Below are positions 1 through 6,150 of a DNA stretch of 9,023 bases, piece by piece; positions within the stretch are counted from its first letter, which is position 1, and every line of letters starts with the position of its first letter. Position numbers and translations under genes: made by a program. The DNA comes from Myxococcales bacterium (lineage in GTDB: Bacteria; Myxococcota_A; Polyangia; Polyangiales; Polyangiaceae). The notes under the pieces are model-generated. The model worked only from the letters and a program-made list of their open reading frames with translations. It did not search any database and was not told the DNA's origin. The stretch lies in assembly GCA_025362165.1 (NCBI GenBank), contig JANYHY010000738.1, positions 1 through 9,023 of the forward strand, read 5' to 3'.

Positions 1-1
1 C

Positions 2-553
2 ATGATGACCAACGCGACCATGCTCTACGGTCACATCGAGACGTTCGAGCACCGCGTCGATCACATGATGCGCCTGCGTGAGCTGCAGGATCAGTCACTT
101 TCCATGGGCCCAAAAGCGGGTAGACTACAAGCATTCATCCCGCTCGCGTTTCATCCCGATGGCAACGGTATGAAGAGCCTCCCCGCGCCAACGGCTCAGG
201 ACGATCTGCGCACGATCGCCGTGTCGCGCTTGATGATGGATAACGTCGCGCACATCAAGAGTTACTGGGTCTCCTCCGGTCCGGACGTCGCGCAGATCGC
301 GCTCTCCTTCGGCGCAGACGATCTCGACGGCACGATCATCCACGAGACGATCTATCTCGCCGCCGGCAGCAAGCGACCCGAGGGTCTCGGCTACGACGAG
401 CTCGTTCGTTTGATCCGCGAAGCAGGTCGCATCCCGGTCGAGCGCGACACGCTCTATCGCGTGGTCAAAGAGCACGCAGCAGCGGCGATGCCCGAGGCCG
501 CGCTCAAGGTCAGAGACCGCAAAGCCAACAAACACCTGGACGTGGTGCAGTGA
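2..553 (+). CDS. mqnE: Aminofutalosine synthase MqnE, C-terminal half (5' end outside window)
   Basis: This is the C-terminal 183 codons of a gene that enters from the left; the frame is open to the window edge, and the ATG at position 2 is probably internal. MqnE is a radical-SAM enzyme that joins 3-enolpyruvylbenzoate and S-adenosylmethionine to give aminodeoxyfutalosine, step two of the futalosine menaquinone pathway. Seen here are the family signatures TNATMLYGHIE near the edge, FIPLAFHPDGN, the DDLRTIAVSRLMMDN block, FGADDLDGT, and the C-terminal ERDTLY. The FHP/DDLDGT forms separate MqnE from its paralogue MqnC. The radical-SAM CX3CX2C cluster must lie upstream, as the full protein is normally about 370-390 residues. 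The stretch between LRELQD and FIPLAFHP seems about seven residues longer than I remember for the family. Its TGA shares an A with the ATG of the next gene, so the two are probably translated together. Confidence 0.93.
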   Translation: MMTNATMLYGHIETFEHRVDHMMRLRELQDQSLSMGPKAGRLQAFIPLAFHPDGNGMKSLPAPTAQDDLRTIAVSRLMMDNVAHIKSYWVSSGPDVAQIALSFGADDLDGTIIHETIYLAAGSKRPEGLGYDELVRLIREAGRIPVERDTLYRVVKEHAAAAMPEAALKVRDRKANKHLDVVQ

Positions 554-2436
554 TGGAACGAGCTGTTTTACGCGTCGCCGGCGTTCAATACTTGAATGCT
601 CAACCATTGTACGAGGGTCTGTTCAAGGAGGCTCGGGTGTCGCTCGAGCTCGGGTTGCCCGCAGAAGTCGCGCGTCGCGTGGCAGAGGACGAAGCGGACG
701 TCGCGCTGATGCCGATCGCGGCGGCGGCGACGATTGGCGATCTGCGAATGGTGAGAGGCTCGGCGATCGGCGCGCGCGGACACGTGCGCAGCGTGCTCAT
801 CGTCGGTGACCGGCCCATCGAGGAGCTCGACGAGGTCGCGCTCGATCTCTCCTCTCGTACGAGCGCGGTGCTCGCGCGCATCGCGCTCAAGGCACGCCTC
901 AAGAAAGAGCCGCGCTATCTCGGCTTGTCCGCACCCGAAGCGATCACGTCCGTCGGAGGCTCGCGCGGCGCGCTCGTGATCGGGGATCCCGCGCTCTCAA
1001 TCGCAGGAAACTTCAAGTACACGCTGGATCTCGGAGAGGCGTGGTTCGAGCGCACAGGCCTGCCGTTCGTGTTCGCGGCGTGGTGCGGTCGGCCCGGAGC
1101 AATCGGCAAAGAGGACGAGCGACTCTTCGACGACGCGCGCGTTCGCGGCTTGTTGCGTCGCGACGCGATCGCCGACGCTTGGGCCAAGGAGCACTCGGTG
1201 GAGCCGGAGCCGCTCCGCAGCTACCTGCGCGACTCGCTACGCTACGCATTCGGAGAGGACGAGGTCCGCGGCCTCTCGCGCTTCTACGAGGAGGCCGCCG
1301 CGCTTGGCCTGTTGCCGAAGGCGACGGTCCGCTTCTACGGCGAAGAGCACAAGGCCATGAGCATCCCGTCGCTCGACACGCTGCTATCGCGCGCAGCCGA
1401 CGGAGAGCGACTCTCCGCCGCCGAAGGAGAGCGTTTGATCGATCAGGGAAGTCTGTTTGACATTGGCCTGGCTGCAGACGCTGTTCGCAAGCGCAAACAC
1501 CCGCACGGAGTGGTCACGTACATCGTCGATCGCAACGTGAACTACACCAACGTATGCACGACGAGCTGCCGTTTCTGCGCCTTTTATCGCCCCGTAGGTC
1601 ACCCAGAGGGCTACGTGCTCTCACGCGACGTGCTGACGCAAAAGCTCCAAGAGGTCGTGGACGCAGGCGGGGTTCAAATCCTATTGCAAGGCGGTCTCAA
1701 TCCCGATTTACCCATCGGCTGGTACGAAGATCTCTTTCGATGGATCAAACAGGAATTCAAGCTCGGCCTACACGCGCTGTCGCCCGAAGAGATCCTCCAC
1801 ATCGCGAACATGGAGAAGCTCTCGGTGCATCAGGTGCTCCTTCGGCTGCGCGCGGCTGGCCTGGACAGCGTGCCCGGTGGCGGCGCGGAGATCCTGGTCG
1901 ATCGTGTCCGCAGGAAGATCGCCAAGACCAAGTGCACGAGCGAAGAGTGGCTCGGCGTCATGCGAGTCGCCCACCAGATGGGGCTGCGCTCCAGCGGCAC
2001 CATGATGTACGGCACGGTGGATACCGCGCGTGATCGCATCAACCACCTGGTGAAGTTGCGCGAGCTCCAAGACGAGACCAAGGGCTTCACCGCGTTCTTC
2101 TGCTGGGACTTCCAGCACGAGCAGGGCGTGCGCATCGAAGCTGGAGATCACGGCACGCACCTGTACCTGCGCCAGCAAGCCATCGCGCGCATCATGCTGG
2201 ACAACGTCGATCACGTGGGTGCCTCCTGGGTCACGCAAGGCCCTGAAATTGGGCAGATCGCGCTTCGCTTCGGCGCAGACGATTTTGGCAGCGTGATGTT
2301 CGAAGAGAACGTCGTCTCGTCGGCAGGCACCACTTATGGCATCAACGCCGACGCAATGGAGACGCGCATCCGCGACGCTGGGTTCAAGTCCGTGCGCCGC
2401 AACGTCCGCTACGACTGGCTCACGACTCCTGTGTGA
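553..2436 (+). CDS. mqnA/mqnC: Bifunctional menaquinone protein: MqnA (chorismate dehydratase) fused to MqnC (dehypoxanthine futalosine cyclase)
   Basis: One uninterrupted frame of 627 codons carries two whole enzymes. Residues 1 to about 265 are MqnA, which dehydrates chorismate to 3-enolpyruvylbenzoate: QYLNAQPL near residues 12-19 (the Asn may be the catalytic one), VALMPIAAAA, SRTS at 101-104, VIGDPAL, and DLGEAWFERTGLPFVFA at 159-175. Residues 269-627 are MqnC, the radical-SAM cyclase acting on dehypoxanthine futalosine: VTYIVDRNVNYTNVC, cluster cysteines C335, C339 and C342 in CTTSCRFC, FYRPVGHPEGYVLS, QGGLNPDLPIGWYEDL and GGGAEIL. Each half has about the normal length of the free-standing protein, and no stop or frameshift lies between. 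The ATG at 553 was chosen because it overlaps the mqnE stop (TGATG); the GTG at 550 would add one residue. Neither has a clear ribosome-binding site. The internal ATG at 1357 is where a separate MqnC would start. Confidence 0.93.
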   Translation: MERAVLRVAGVQYLNAQPLYEGLFKEARVSLELGLPAEVARRVAEDEADVALMPIAAAATIGDLRMVRGSAIGARGHVRSVLIVGDRPIEELDEVALDLSSRTSAVLARIALKARLKKEPRYLGLSAPEAITSVGGSRGALVIGDPALSIAGNFKYTLDLGEAWFERTGLPFVFAAWCGRPGAIGKEDERLFDDARVRGLLRRDAIADAWAKEHSVEPEPLRSYLRDSLRYAFGEDEVRGLSRFYEEAAALGLLPKATVRFYGEEHKAMSIPSLDTLLSRAADGERLSAAEGERLIDQGSLFDIGLAADAVRKRKHPHGVVTYIVDRNVNYTNVCTTSCRFCAFYRPVGHPEGYVLSRDVLTQKLQEVVDAGGVQILLQGGLNPDLPIGWYEDLFRWIKQEFKLGLHALSPEEILHIANMEKLSVHQVLLRLRAAGLDSVPGGGAEILVDRVRRKIAKTKCTSEEWLGVMRVAHQMGLRSSGTMMYGTVDTARDRINHLVKLRELQDETKGFTAFFCWDFQHEQGVRIEAGDHGTHLYLRQQAIARIMLDNVDHVGASWVTQGPEIGQIALRFGADDFGSVMFEENVVSSAGTTYGINADAMETRIRDAGFKSVRRNVRYDWLTTPV

Positions 2437-2441
2437 AAGAG

Positions 2442-3641
2442 ATGCGGCTCGTCCACGCAGACCACGTGATCACGATCGACGGCCCATCGATCGCGGACGG
2501 AGCGATCGTGGTCGACCAGGGCCGCATCGTGGACGTTGGTCACGCGTCCGAGGTCATCGCCAGACACGCGGGTCTCTCCATCGAGCGCGTGCGTGGCGTC
2601 GTGCTGCCGGGTCTCGTGAACGCTCACACTCACCTCGAGATCTCCGCGCTGCGCGGTCGCGTCACCGGAGGCCGAGGCTTCATCGACTGGGTGGAGCGGC
2701 TCATCGGCTTGCGCTCCGAGATCGGTCCCGAAGAAGAAGAGCTCGCGATCGACGAGGCCGTCCGGTCGCTCGTGTCATTCGGCACCGTGGCGATCGGAGA
2801 GGTGACCAACTCGCTCGCGGCCGTGCTGCCGCTCGCGCGCGCGGGCCTCGTGGGATGCATATTTCACGAGGTTTTTGGGCTCGATCGCGATCACGTCATG
2901 GCGCGATTGGCGGGCCTACGCGCGGAGCTCGAGAGTCGCATCAAGCATTGGCCGTCGAGCGATCTGTCGTACTCGCCCGCGCCGCACACGCTCTACACGA
3001 CCCACGAGGACGTCGTGCGCACGATGATCACTCAGGCCTCGCATCGCACGAGCTTGCACCTCGCCGAGCACCCGCAAGAGCGCCGCGCGATCGAGCACGG
3101 AGACGGTCCGGTCCCCGAGTGGCTCGCGGAGCGGGCGAAGGTCACCAACTTTCCTTGGCCCAAGCGGCCCCTGTTCGATCACGCAGAGTCGGTAGGCGCG
3201 CTCGCTCCGAACGTGTTGCTCGTGCACCTCACAGACGCCAAGCCTGCGGAGCTCGCGCGTGTCGCCTTGGCAGGCGCGCACGTCGTCTTGTGCCCTCGCT
3301 CGAACTTGCACATCGAGGCTCAGCTCCCGCCGCTGCTCGCGATGCGCGAGGCCGGAGTCCGTCTGTCACTCGGCACCGACTCGCTCGCCTCGTCACCGTC
3401 TCTGGACGTCTTGGCCGAGGCGCGCGCGCTGCGCGATCGCTTTCCGAGCGTGCCGGCCCAGGAGCTCTTGGCGATGGCAACACGCGGAGGGGCGTTGGCG
3501 TTGGATCGCCCAGAATTGGGCCGTATCGTGAGAGGCGCGCGACCCGGTCTACTCGCCGTGGAGAGCGTGAGTGTCGAAGGAGACGCGCCGGCTTGGTTGC
3601 TCGCGAACATGAAACTTCCACGGAGGATGCTGGACGCATGA
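2442..3641 (+). CDS. mqnX: Amidohydrolase, probable aminodeoxyfutalosine deaminase
   Basis: A 399-residue cytosolic metal-dependent hydrolase of the COG0402/amidohydrolase superfamily. Visible are the N-terminal beta-sandwich strand with VLPGLVNAHTHLE (metal ligands H62 and H64), H206 in LHLAEHPQE, H262 in LVHLTD and the catalytic-type D313 in LGTDSLASSP, in the order and spacing expected for the family; the C-terminal strand region is also present. Some members of this family are known to deaminate 6-aminodeoxyfutalosine to futalosine. The operon position, between mqnA/mqnC and the prenyltransferase, makes that the best assignment, but the sequence alone would also allow another purine-type or S-adenosylhomocysteine deaminase. 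ATG 2442 gives the usual short lead-in (MRLVHADHVITIDG); the GTG at 2433, which overlaps the previous stop, would add three residues and is a real alternative. Its stop overlaps the next start as ATGA. Confidence 0.85.
   Translation: MRLVHADHVITIDGPSIADGAIVVDQGRIVDVGHASEVIARHAGLSIERVRGVVLPGLVNAHTHLEISALRGRVTGGRGFIDWVERLIGLRSEIGPEEEELAIDEAVRSLVSFGTVAIGEVTNSLAAVLPLARAGLVGCIFHEVFGLDRDHVMARLAGLRAELESRIKHWPSSDLSYSPAPHTLYTTHEDVVRTMITQASHRTSLHLAEHPQERRAIEHGDGPVPEWLAERAKVTNFPWPKRPLFDHAESVGALAPNVLLVHLTDAKPAELARVALAGAHVVLCPRSNLHIEAQLPPLLAMREAGVRLSLGTDSLASSPSLDVLAEARALRDRFPSVPAQELLAMATRGGALALDRPELGRIVRGARPGLLAVESVSVEGDAPAWLLANMKLPRRMLDA
3622..3626 (+). promoter_or_regulatory. Shine-Dalgarno site for mqnP
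   Basis: GGAGG lies inside the last codons of the amidohydrolase gene, 11 bases before the ATG at 3638. It supports that start, which also overlaps the upstream stop as ATGA. The reading frame of mqnP is open well upstream of this point, so the site helps decide the true start. Confidence 0.6.
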
Positions 3642-4510
3642 GCGCCATCGCGAGGCTGCGCACGTACGGAAATCTGGTCGCGTTCTCTCACACGATCTTC
3701 GCGATGCCGTTCGCGGCGAGCGCGCTCGTCTTGTCTCGCGCGGAGCCGCAGCACACGCCGCTCACCACGTGGCGCTTGCTCGCGATGGTGTTGTGCATGG
3801 TGACCGCGCGCACGAGCGCGATGGCGTTCAATCGCTGGGCCGACCGAGACGTGGACGCCAAGAACCCGCGCACCAAGACGCGCCACATCCCCGCTGGGCA
3901 AGTGCCTGCGAAGAACGCGCTGATCCTCGCGCTCGCCTCGGGAGTGGTGTTCATGGGCACCGCCGCGACCTTGGGACGCTGGCCGGCGATCCTGTCTCCC
4001 CTCGTGCTGGCGGTCCTGCTCGGTTATTCGCTCGCCAAGCGGTTCACTTGGGCTGCGCACGTGTGGCTTGGCGTCGCGTTGTCGCTCGCTCCCGGCGGCG
4101 TGTGGATCGCGTCCGGTGCCGAGCCCAACTTGGCAATCGTGTCCTTGATGCTAGGCGTCGTTACCTGGTTATTGGGCTTCGACGTTTTGTATTCGCTGCA
4201 AGACGAGTCCTTCGATCGAGAGCACGGTTTACGCTCGATTCCAGCCAAATTCGGCCTCCGCGGCGCTCTCGTCATCAGCGCGGCCGCGCACGTCCTCACG
4301 GTCGTGTTCTTCGTGGCGACTGGCGCGCTATTGCATAGAGGAGCCGCGTTCTTCTGCGCATCGGCAGTCGCTGGATTGTTACTCGCTTATGAACACGCGC
4401 TCGTTGGCAAAGGAGACCTGGCGAGGATCGACAAGGCGTTCTTCGACATGAACGCTCATGTGAGCGTCGGGTTCTTTGCGTTGGTGTTGCTCGACGAAGT
4501 CCTCAGATGA
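3638..4510 (+). CDS. mqnP: UbiA-family polyprenyltransferase of menaquinone synthesis (MqnP type)
   Basis: A 290-residue integral membrane protein with about nine hydrophobic helices. UbiA enzymes attach a polyprenyl chain to an aromatic ring; both Mg-diphosphate motifs are present: NRWADRDVD (N65, D69, D73; NxxxDxxxD) and DESFD (D189, D193; DxxxD), the latter inside YSLQDESFDREHGLRSIPAKFG-like sequence typical of the 4-hydroxybenzoate-prenyltransferase-like group. In organisms using futalosine, this enzyme prenylates 1,4-dihydroxy-6-naphthoate (established for MqnP); the operon context makes that the likely substrate here. Length is normal. The frame stays open for some 1.3 kb before the start, but that part is only a GC-rich shadow of the amidohydrolase gene; the ATG at 3638 begins a proper family N-terminus and has a GGAGG ahead of it. 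It is the last gene of the visible operon. Confidence 0.92.
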   Translation: MSAIARLRTYGNLVAFSHTIFAMPFAASALVLSRAEPQHTPLTTWRLLAMVLCMVTARTSAMAFNRWADRDVDAKNPRTKTRHIPAGQVPAKNALILALASGVVFMGTAATLGRWPAILSPLVLAVLLGYSLAKRFTWAAHVWLGVALSLAPGGVWIASGAEPNLAIVSLMLGVVTWLLGFDVLYSLQDESFDREHGLRSIPAKFGLRGALVISAAAHVLTVVFFVATGALLHRGAAFFCASAVAGLLLAYEHALVGKGDLARIDKAFFDMNAHVSVGFFALVLLDEVLR

Positions 4511-4517
4511 TCGTTCG

Positions 4518-5246
4518 CTAGTCAGTCATCGCCCATCCAAGCATGCCGACGACGACGGCCAGTCCCCACACGACGTAGCCGGCGAGTGTCCATACGATGC
4601 CGCTGTCCATGTCGATGAACGGCAGACCCGCCGCGACAGCCAGGACGGGATACACCAAGCAGCCAGGCCCGTCGTGCTGGGGGATGCTCGGCTTGGGGTT
4701 GATGACGAAGCGCTCTCCAGGCTCGAGGTGCATCGCCGTCCCGCGGAACGGACCGTCTCCGCCCGCGCGCTCCGGCACCACGCATGAGAGCATGAACGTG
4801 TCGGCACCGGGCACTTCGAACGAGAAGCGCTGCTCGACTTTGCCGCTCTCGGTCGTCACGGAGTCCACGAGCGTGCGGTGCGCGCCCGCAAACGCGTTCA
4901 CTTTGAGCGGCTTTCCAGCCTCGATCGCGAAGCGCCCTCCCCACACGATCTCGATCTCGAAGGCCTCGGTCGTGAGCACAGGCTCGCCGCTCAGCTCGTT
5001 GGGGTTCTCGATAGAGGTGCCGATCGATGTTCGCCGGCCATCACTGGCGACTACGCGCACACAAAACGTTGCTGGCCCAGGAGACAGGTCGTTTGTCTCG
5101 CGCACGACGACGCCGCGCTTCTTCACCTCCGCCGCTCGCGCCTCCGTCTTGCGTCGGGCACGCCGGTCCGCGCGGACGAATCCGAGCGCGAGCGACACGG
5201 GTATCCCAACTCCGAGCGAGGTCCGCACGAGATCCCAAGTGTCCAC
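4518..5246 (-). CDS. Hypothetical membrane-anchored protein
   Basis: A 242-residue protein I do not recognise. Visible are one hydrophobic N-terminal segment (TSLGVGIPVSLALGF) followed by a basic stretch rich in Arg and Lys, a soluble central domain of about 130 residues dominated by beta-prone sequence (for example the GPATFCVRVV and FEIEIVWGG stretches), and two C-terminal membrane segments (around VYPVLAVAAGLPF and IVWTLAGYVVWGLAVVVGML) ending close to the terminus. The layout suggests a membrane protein with a folded extramembrane domain. The start is uncertain. An upstream ATG at 5306 would add 20 residues, but those codons lose the strong third-position G/C bias of the rest. That makes the GTG at 5246 more likely, with a -10-like TAAGCT seven bases ahead of it. 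It converges with mqnP, leaving 7 bases between stops, and diverges from a lipoprotein gene. Confidence 0.7.
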   Translation of the reverse strand: MDTWDLVRTSLGVGIPVSLALGFVRADRRARRKTEARAAEVKKRGVVVRETNDLSPGPATFCVRVVASDGRRTSIGTSIENPNELSGEPVLTTEAFEIEIVWGGRFAIEAGKPLKVNAFAGAHRTLVDSVTTESGKVEQRFSFEVPGADTFMLSCVVPERAGGDGPFRGTAMHLEPGERFVINPKPSIPQHDGPGCLVYPVLAVAAGLPFIDMDSGIVWTLAGYVVWGLAVVVGMLGWAMTD

Positions 5247-5253
5247 CCGCTGA

Positions 5254-5259
5254 AGCTTA
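5254..5259 (-). promoter_or_regulatory. Possible -10 element for the - strand membrane-protein gene
   Basis: On the - strand this reads TAAGCT (overlapping TATAAG), seven bases before the GTG at 5246. The spacing would put transcription start at or next to the start codon, giving a leaderless message. A very weak -35 candidate, TTCGTA, sits 17 bases upstream. Confidence 0.35.
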
Positions 5260-5290
5260 TATCCTCGAATCCGCGGTACGAACGCGACAA

Positions 5291-5303
5291 TTGCATCTTG
5301 CAA
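5291..5303. promoter_or_regulatory. Inverted repeat, possible operator between divergent genes
   Basis: TTGCA-TCT-TGCAA is a perfect hyphenated palindrome in the most AT-rich part of the spacer between the - strand membrane-protein gene and the + strand lipoprotein gene. It lies 28 bases before the lipoprotein ATG, where a dimeric regulator could act on one or both promoters. This is inference from position and symmetry only. Confidence 0.35.
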
Positions 5304-5331
5304 CATTCTTGGACTCCGGCATCATGAGCGA

Positions 5332-6117
5332 ATGCGAAAAGTAATTGCTCTTGGCTTCGTGCTCGCGCCCATCTGCGCTGTCTTTGCTGCCTGCGGAGGG
5401 GACGACTCCACCACCCAACCCACGGTGGACGCCGCCGTCGAGACGTCTCTCTTGGACAAGGCGAAGATCCTGCCGGACAATGTCGCGCCAGATACGTCGA
5501 TGGCCGCATGCGCGCCGGGGGATACTTCTGGCTTCACTCCGATGTGGGTGCCGCCAGTGAGCGATCCGAACGCGTGCACCGACGTGCAGATCAGCACCTT
5601 CTTCGCCAACTGCTACGACGCGAAGACCAAGAGCACCATGGCCTGCCAAGCGTGGATCAAGGTCCCCGCGAACGCGACGTGCTTTGGCTGCCTGGACACT
5701 CCCGACACTGCGATGAAGTACGGCGTCCTCATCGAGCACAAAGGCTATGTCACAGCGAACGTCGCTGGCTGCGAGGCCGTCATCACCAAGGACTCCTCGT
5801 CGATGGGCTGCGCCGCCAAGCTCGCCGCGGAGAATGATTGCACGCACTACGCGTGCGAGACCAACTGCCCGCTCACGAGCGATCCGCAAACCTTCACGGA
5901 CTTCAGCAACTGCCTCAACAATGCCCCGAAGACCACGTGCAAGTCGTTCGTCGCCGCGCTCTGCTCGGACGCAGGCGTCGATCTGTCCGTGTGCACTGGC
6001 AAGACCTTCCCCGAATACTACTTTGCGATCGCGCCGATCATGTGCGGTGGCAAGCCCGCCAACATGGACGGCGGCGCAGACAGCAGCAGCGACGCGACGG
6101 CTGACGGCCCCGGCTGA
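5332..6117 (+). CDS. Cys-rich secreted lipoprotein, function unknown
   Basis: A 261-residue protein with a short basic N-terminus, a hydrophobic core and a lipobox-like FAAC giving C21 as the lipidated residue; the -3 Phe is less usual than Leu. The mature part contains 16 further cysteines, an even number consistent with up to eight disulfides, so it should fold outside the cytoplasm, probably anchored in the outer membrane. Cysteines occur in closely spaced pairs and triplets (for example TCFGC and CTHYACETNC). The C-terminus ends in a low-complexity DGGADSSSDA-type tail; in myxobacterial lipoproteins such a stretch more often follows the lipid anchor directly. The start was chosen for the signal peptide; an ATG at 5324 is out of frame and stops after six codons. 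I recognise the general class but no specific family. It diverges from the membrane-protein gene and converges with the MORN-like gene. Confidence 0.85.
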   Translation: MRKVIALGFVLAPICAVFAACGGDDSTTQPTVDAAVETSLLDKAKILPDNVAPDTSMAACAPGDTSGFTPMWVPPVSDPNACTDVQISTFFANCYDAKTKSTMACQAWIKVPANATCFGCLDTPDTAMKYGVLIEHKGYVTANVAGCEAVITKDSSSMGCAAKLAAENDCTHYACETNCPLTSDPQTFTDFSNCLNNAPKTTCKSFVAALCSDAGVDLSVCTGKTFPEYYFAIAPIMCGGKPANMDGGADSSSDATADGPG

Positions 6118-6123
6118 AACACT

Positions 6124-6137
6124 ACTGCAGCGGCAGT
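6124..6137. terminator. Short hairpin between convergent genes (weak terminator candidate)
   Basis: ACTGC-AGCG-GCAGT could form a 5-bp stem with a 4-base loop in the 33-bp gap between the converging stops of the lipoprotein and MORN-like genes. There is no T-run on either side, so it is not a classical intrinsic terminator, and the stem is short enough to arise by chance. Confidence 0.2.
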
Positions 6138-6150
6138 TGGGTCTGAGCGA

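Noticed and set aside
1768..2238. A 156-codon - strand open frame within the MqnC domain
   Set aside because: Antisense shadow of conserved radical-SAM coding sequence; no recognisable domain or start signal.
2..2430. DNA similarity between the mqnE end and the mqnC end, as a possible recent duplication
   Set aside because: Shared stretches such as GGCGCAGACGAT reflect the known ancient paralogy of MqnE and MqnC; the rest of the DNA has diverged strongly.
2336..3637. Long open + strand frame running into mqnP, which would give a 724-residue protein
   Set aside because: The extra 434 residues are Arg-rich low-quality sequence lying over mqnA/mqnC and the amidohydrolase in another frame. The proper UbiA N-terminus begins at 3638 with GGAGG ahead of it.
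4511..4517. Terminator between mqnP and the convergent - strand gene
   Set aside because: Only seven bases separate the stops, and I see no stable hairpin or T-run around them.
5257..5889. A 210-codon open frame on the - strand across the lipoprotein gene
   Set aside because: Arg/Val/Ala-rich sequence without motifs, antisense to a gene with a clear signal peptide and cysteine pattern; typical of high-GC DNA.
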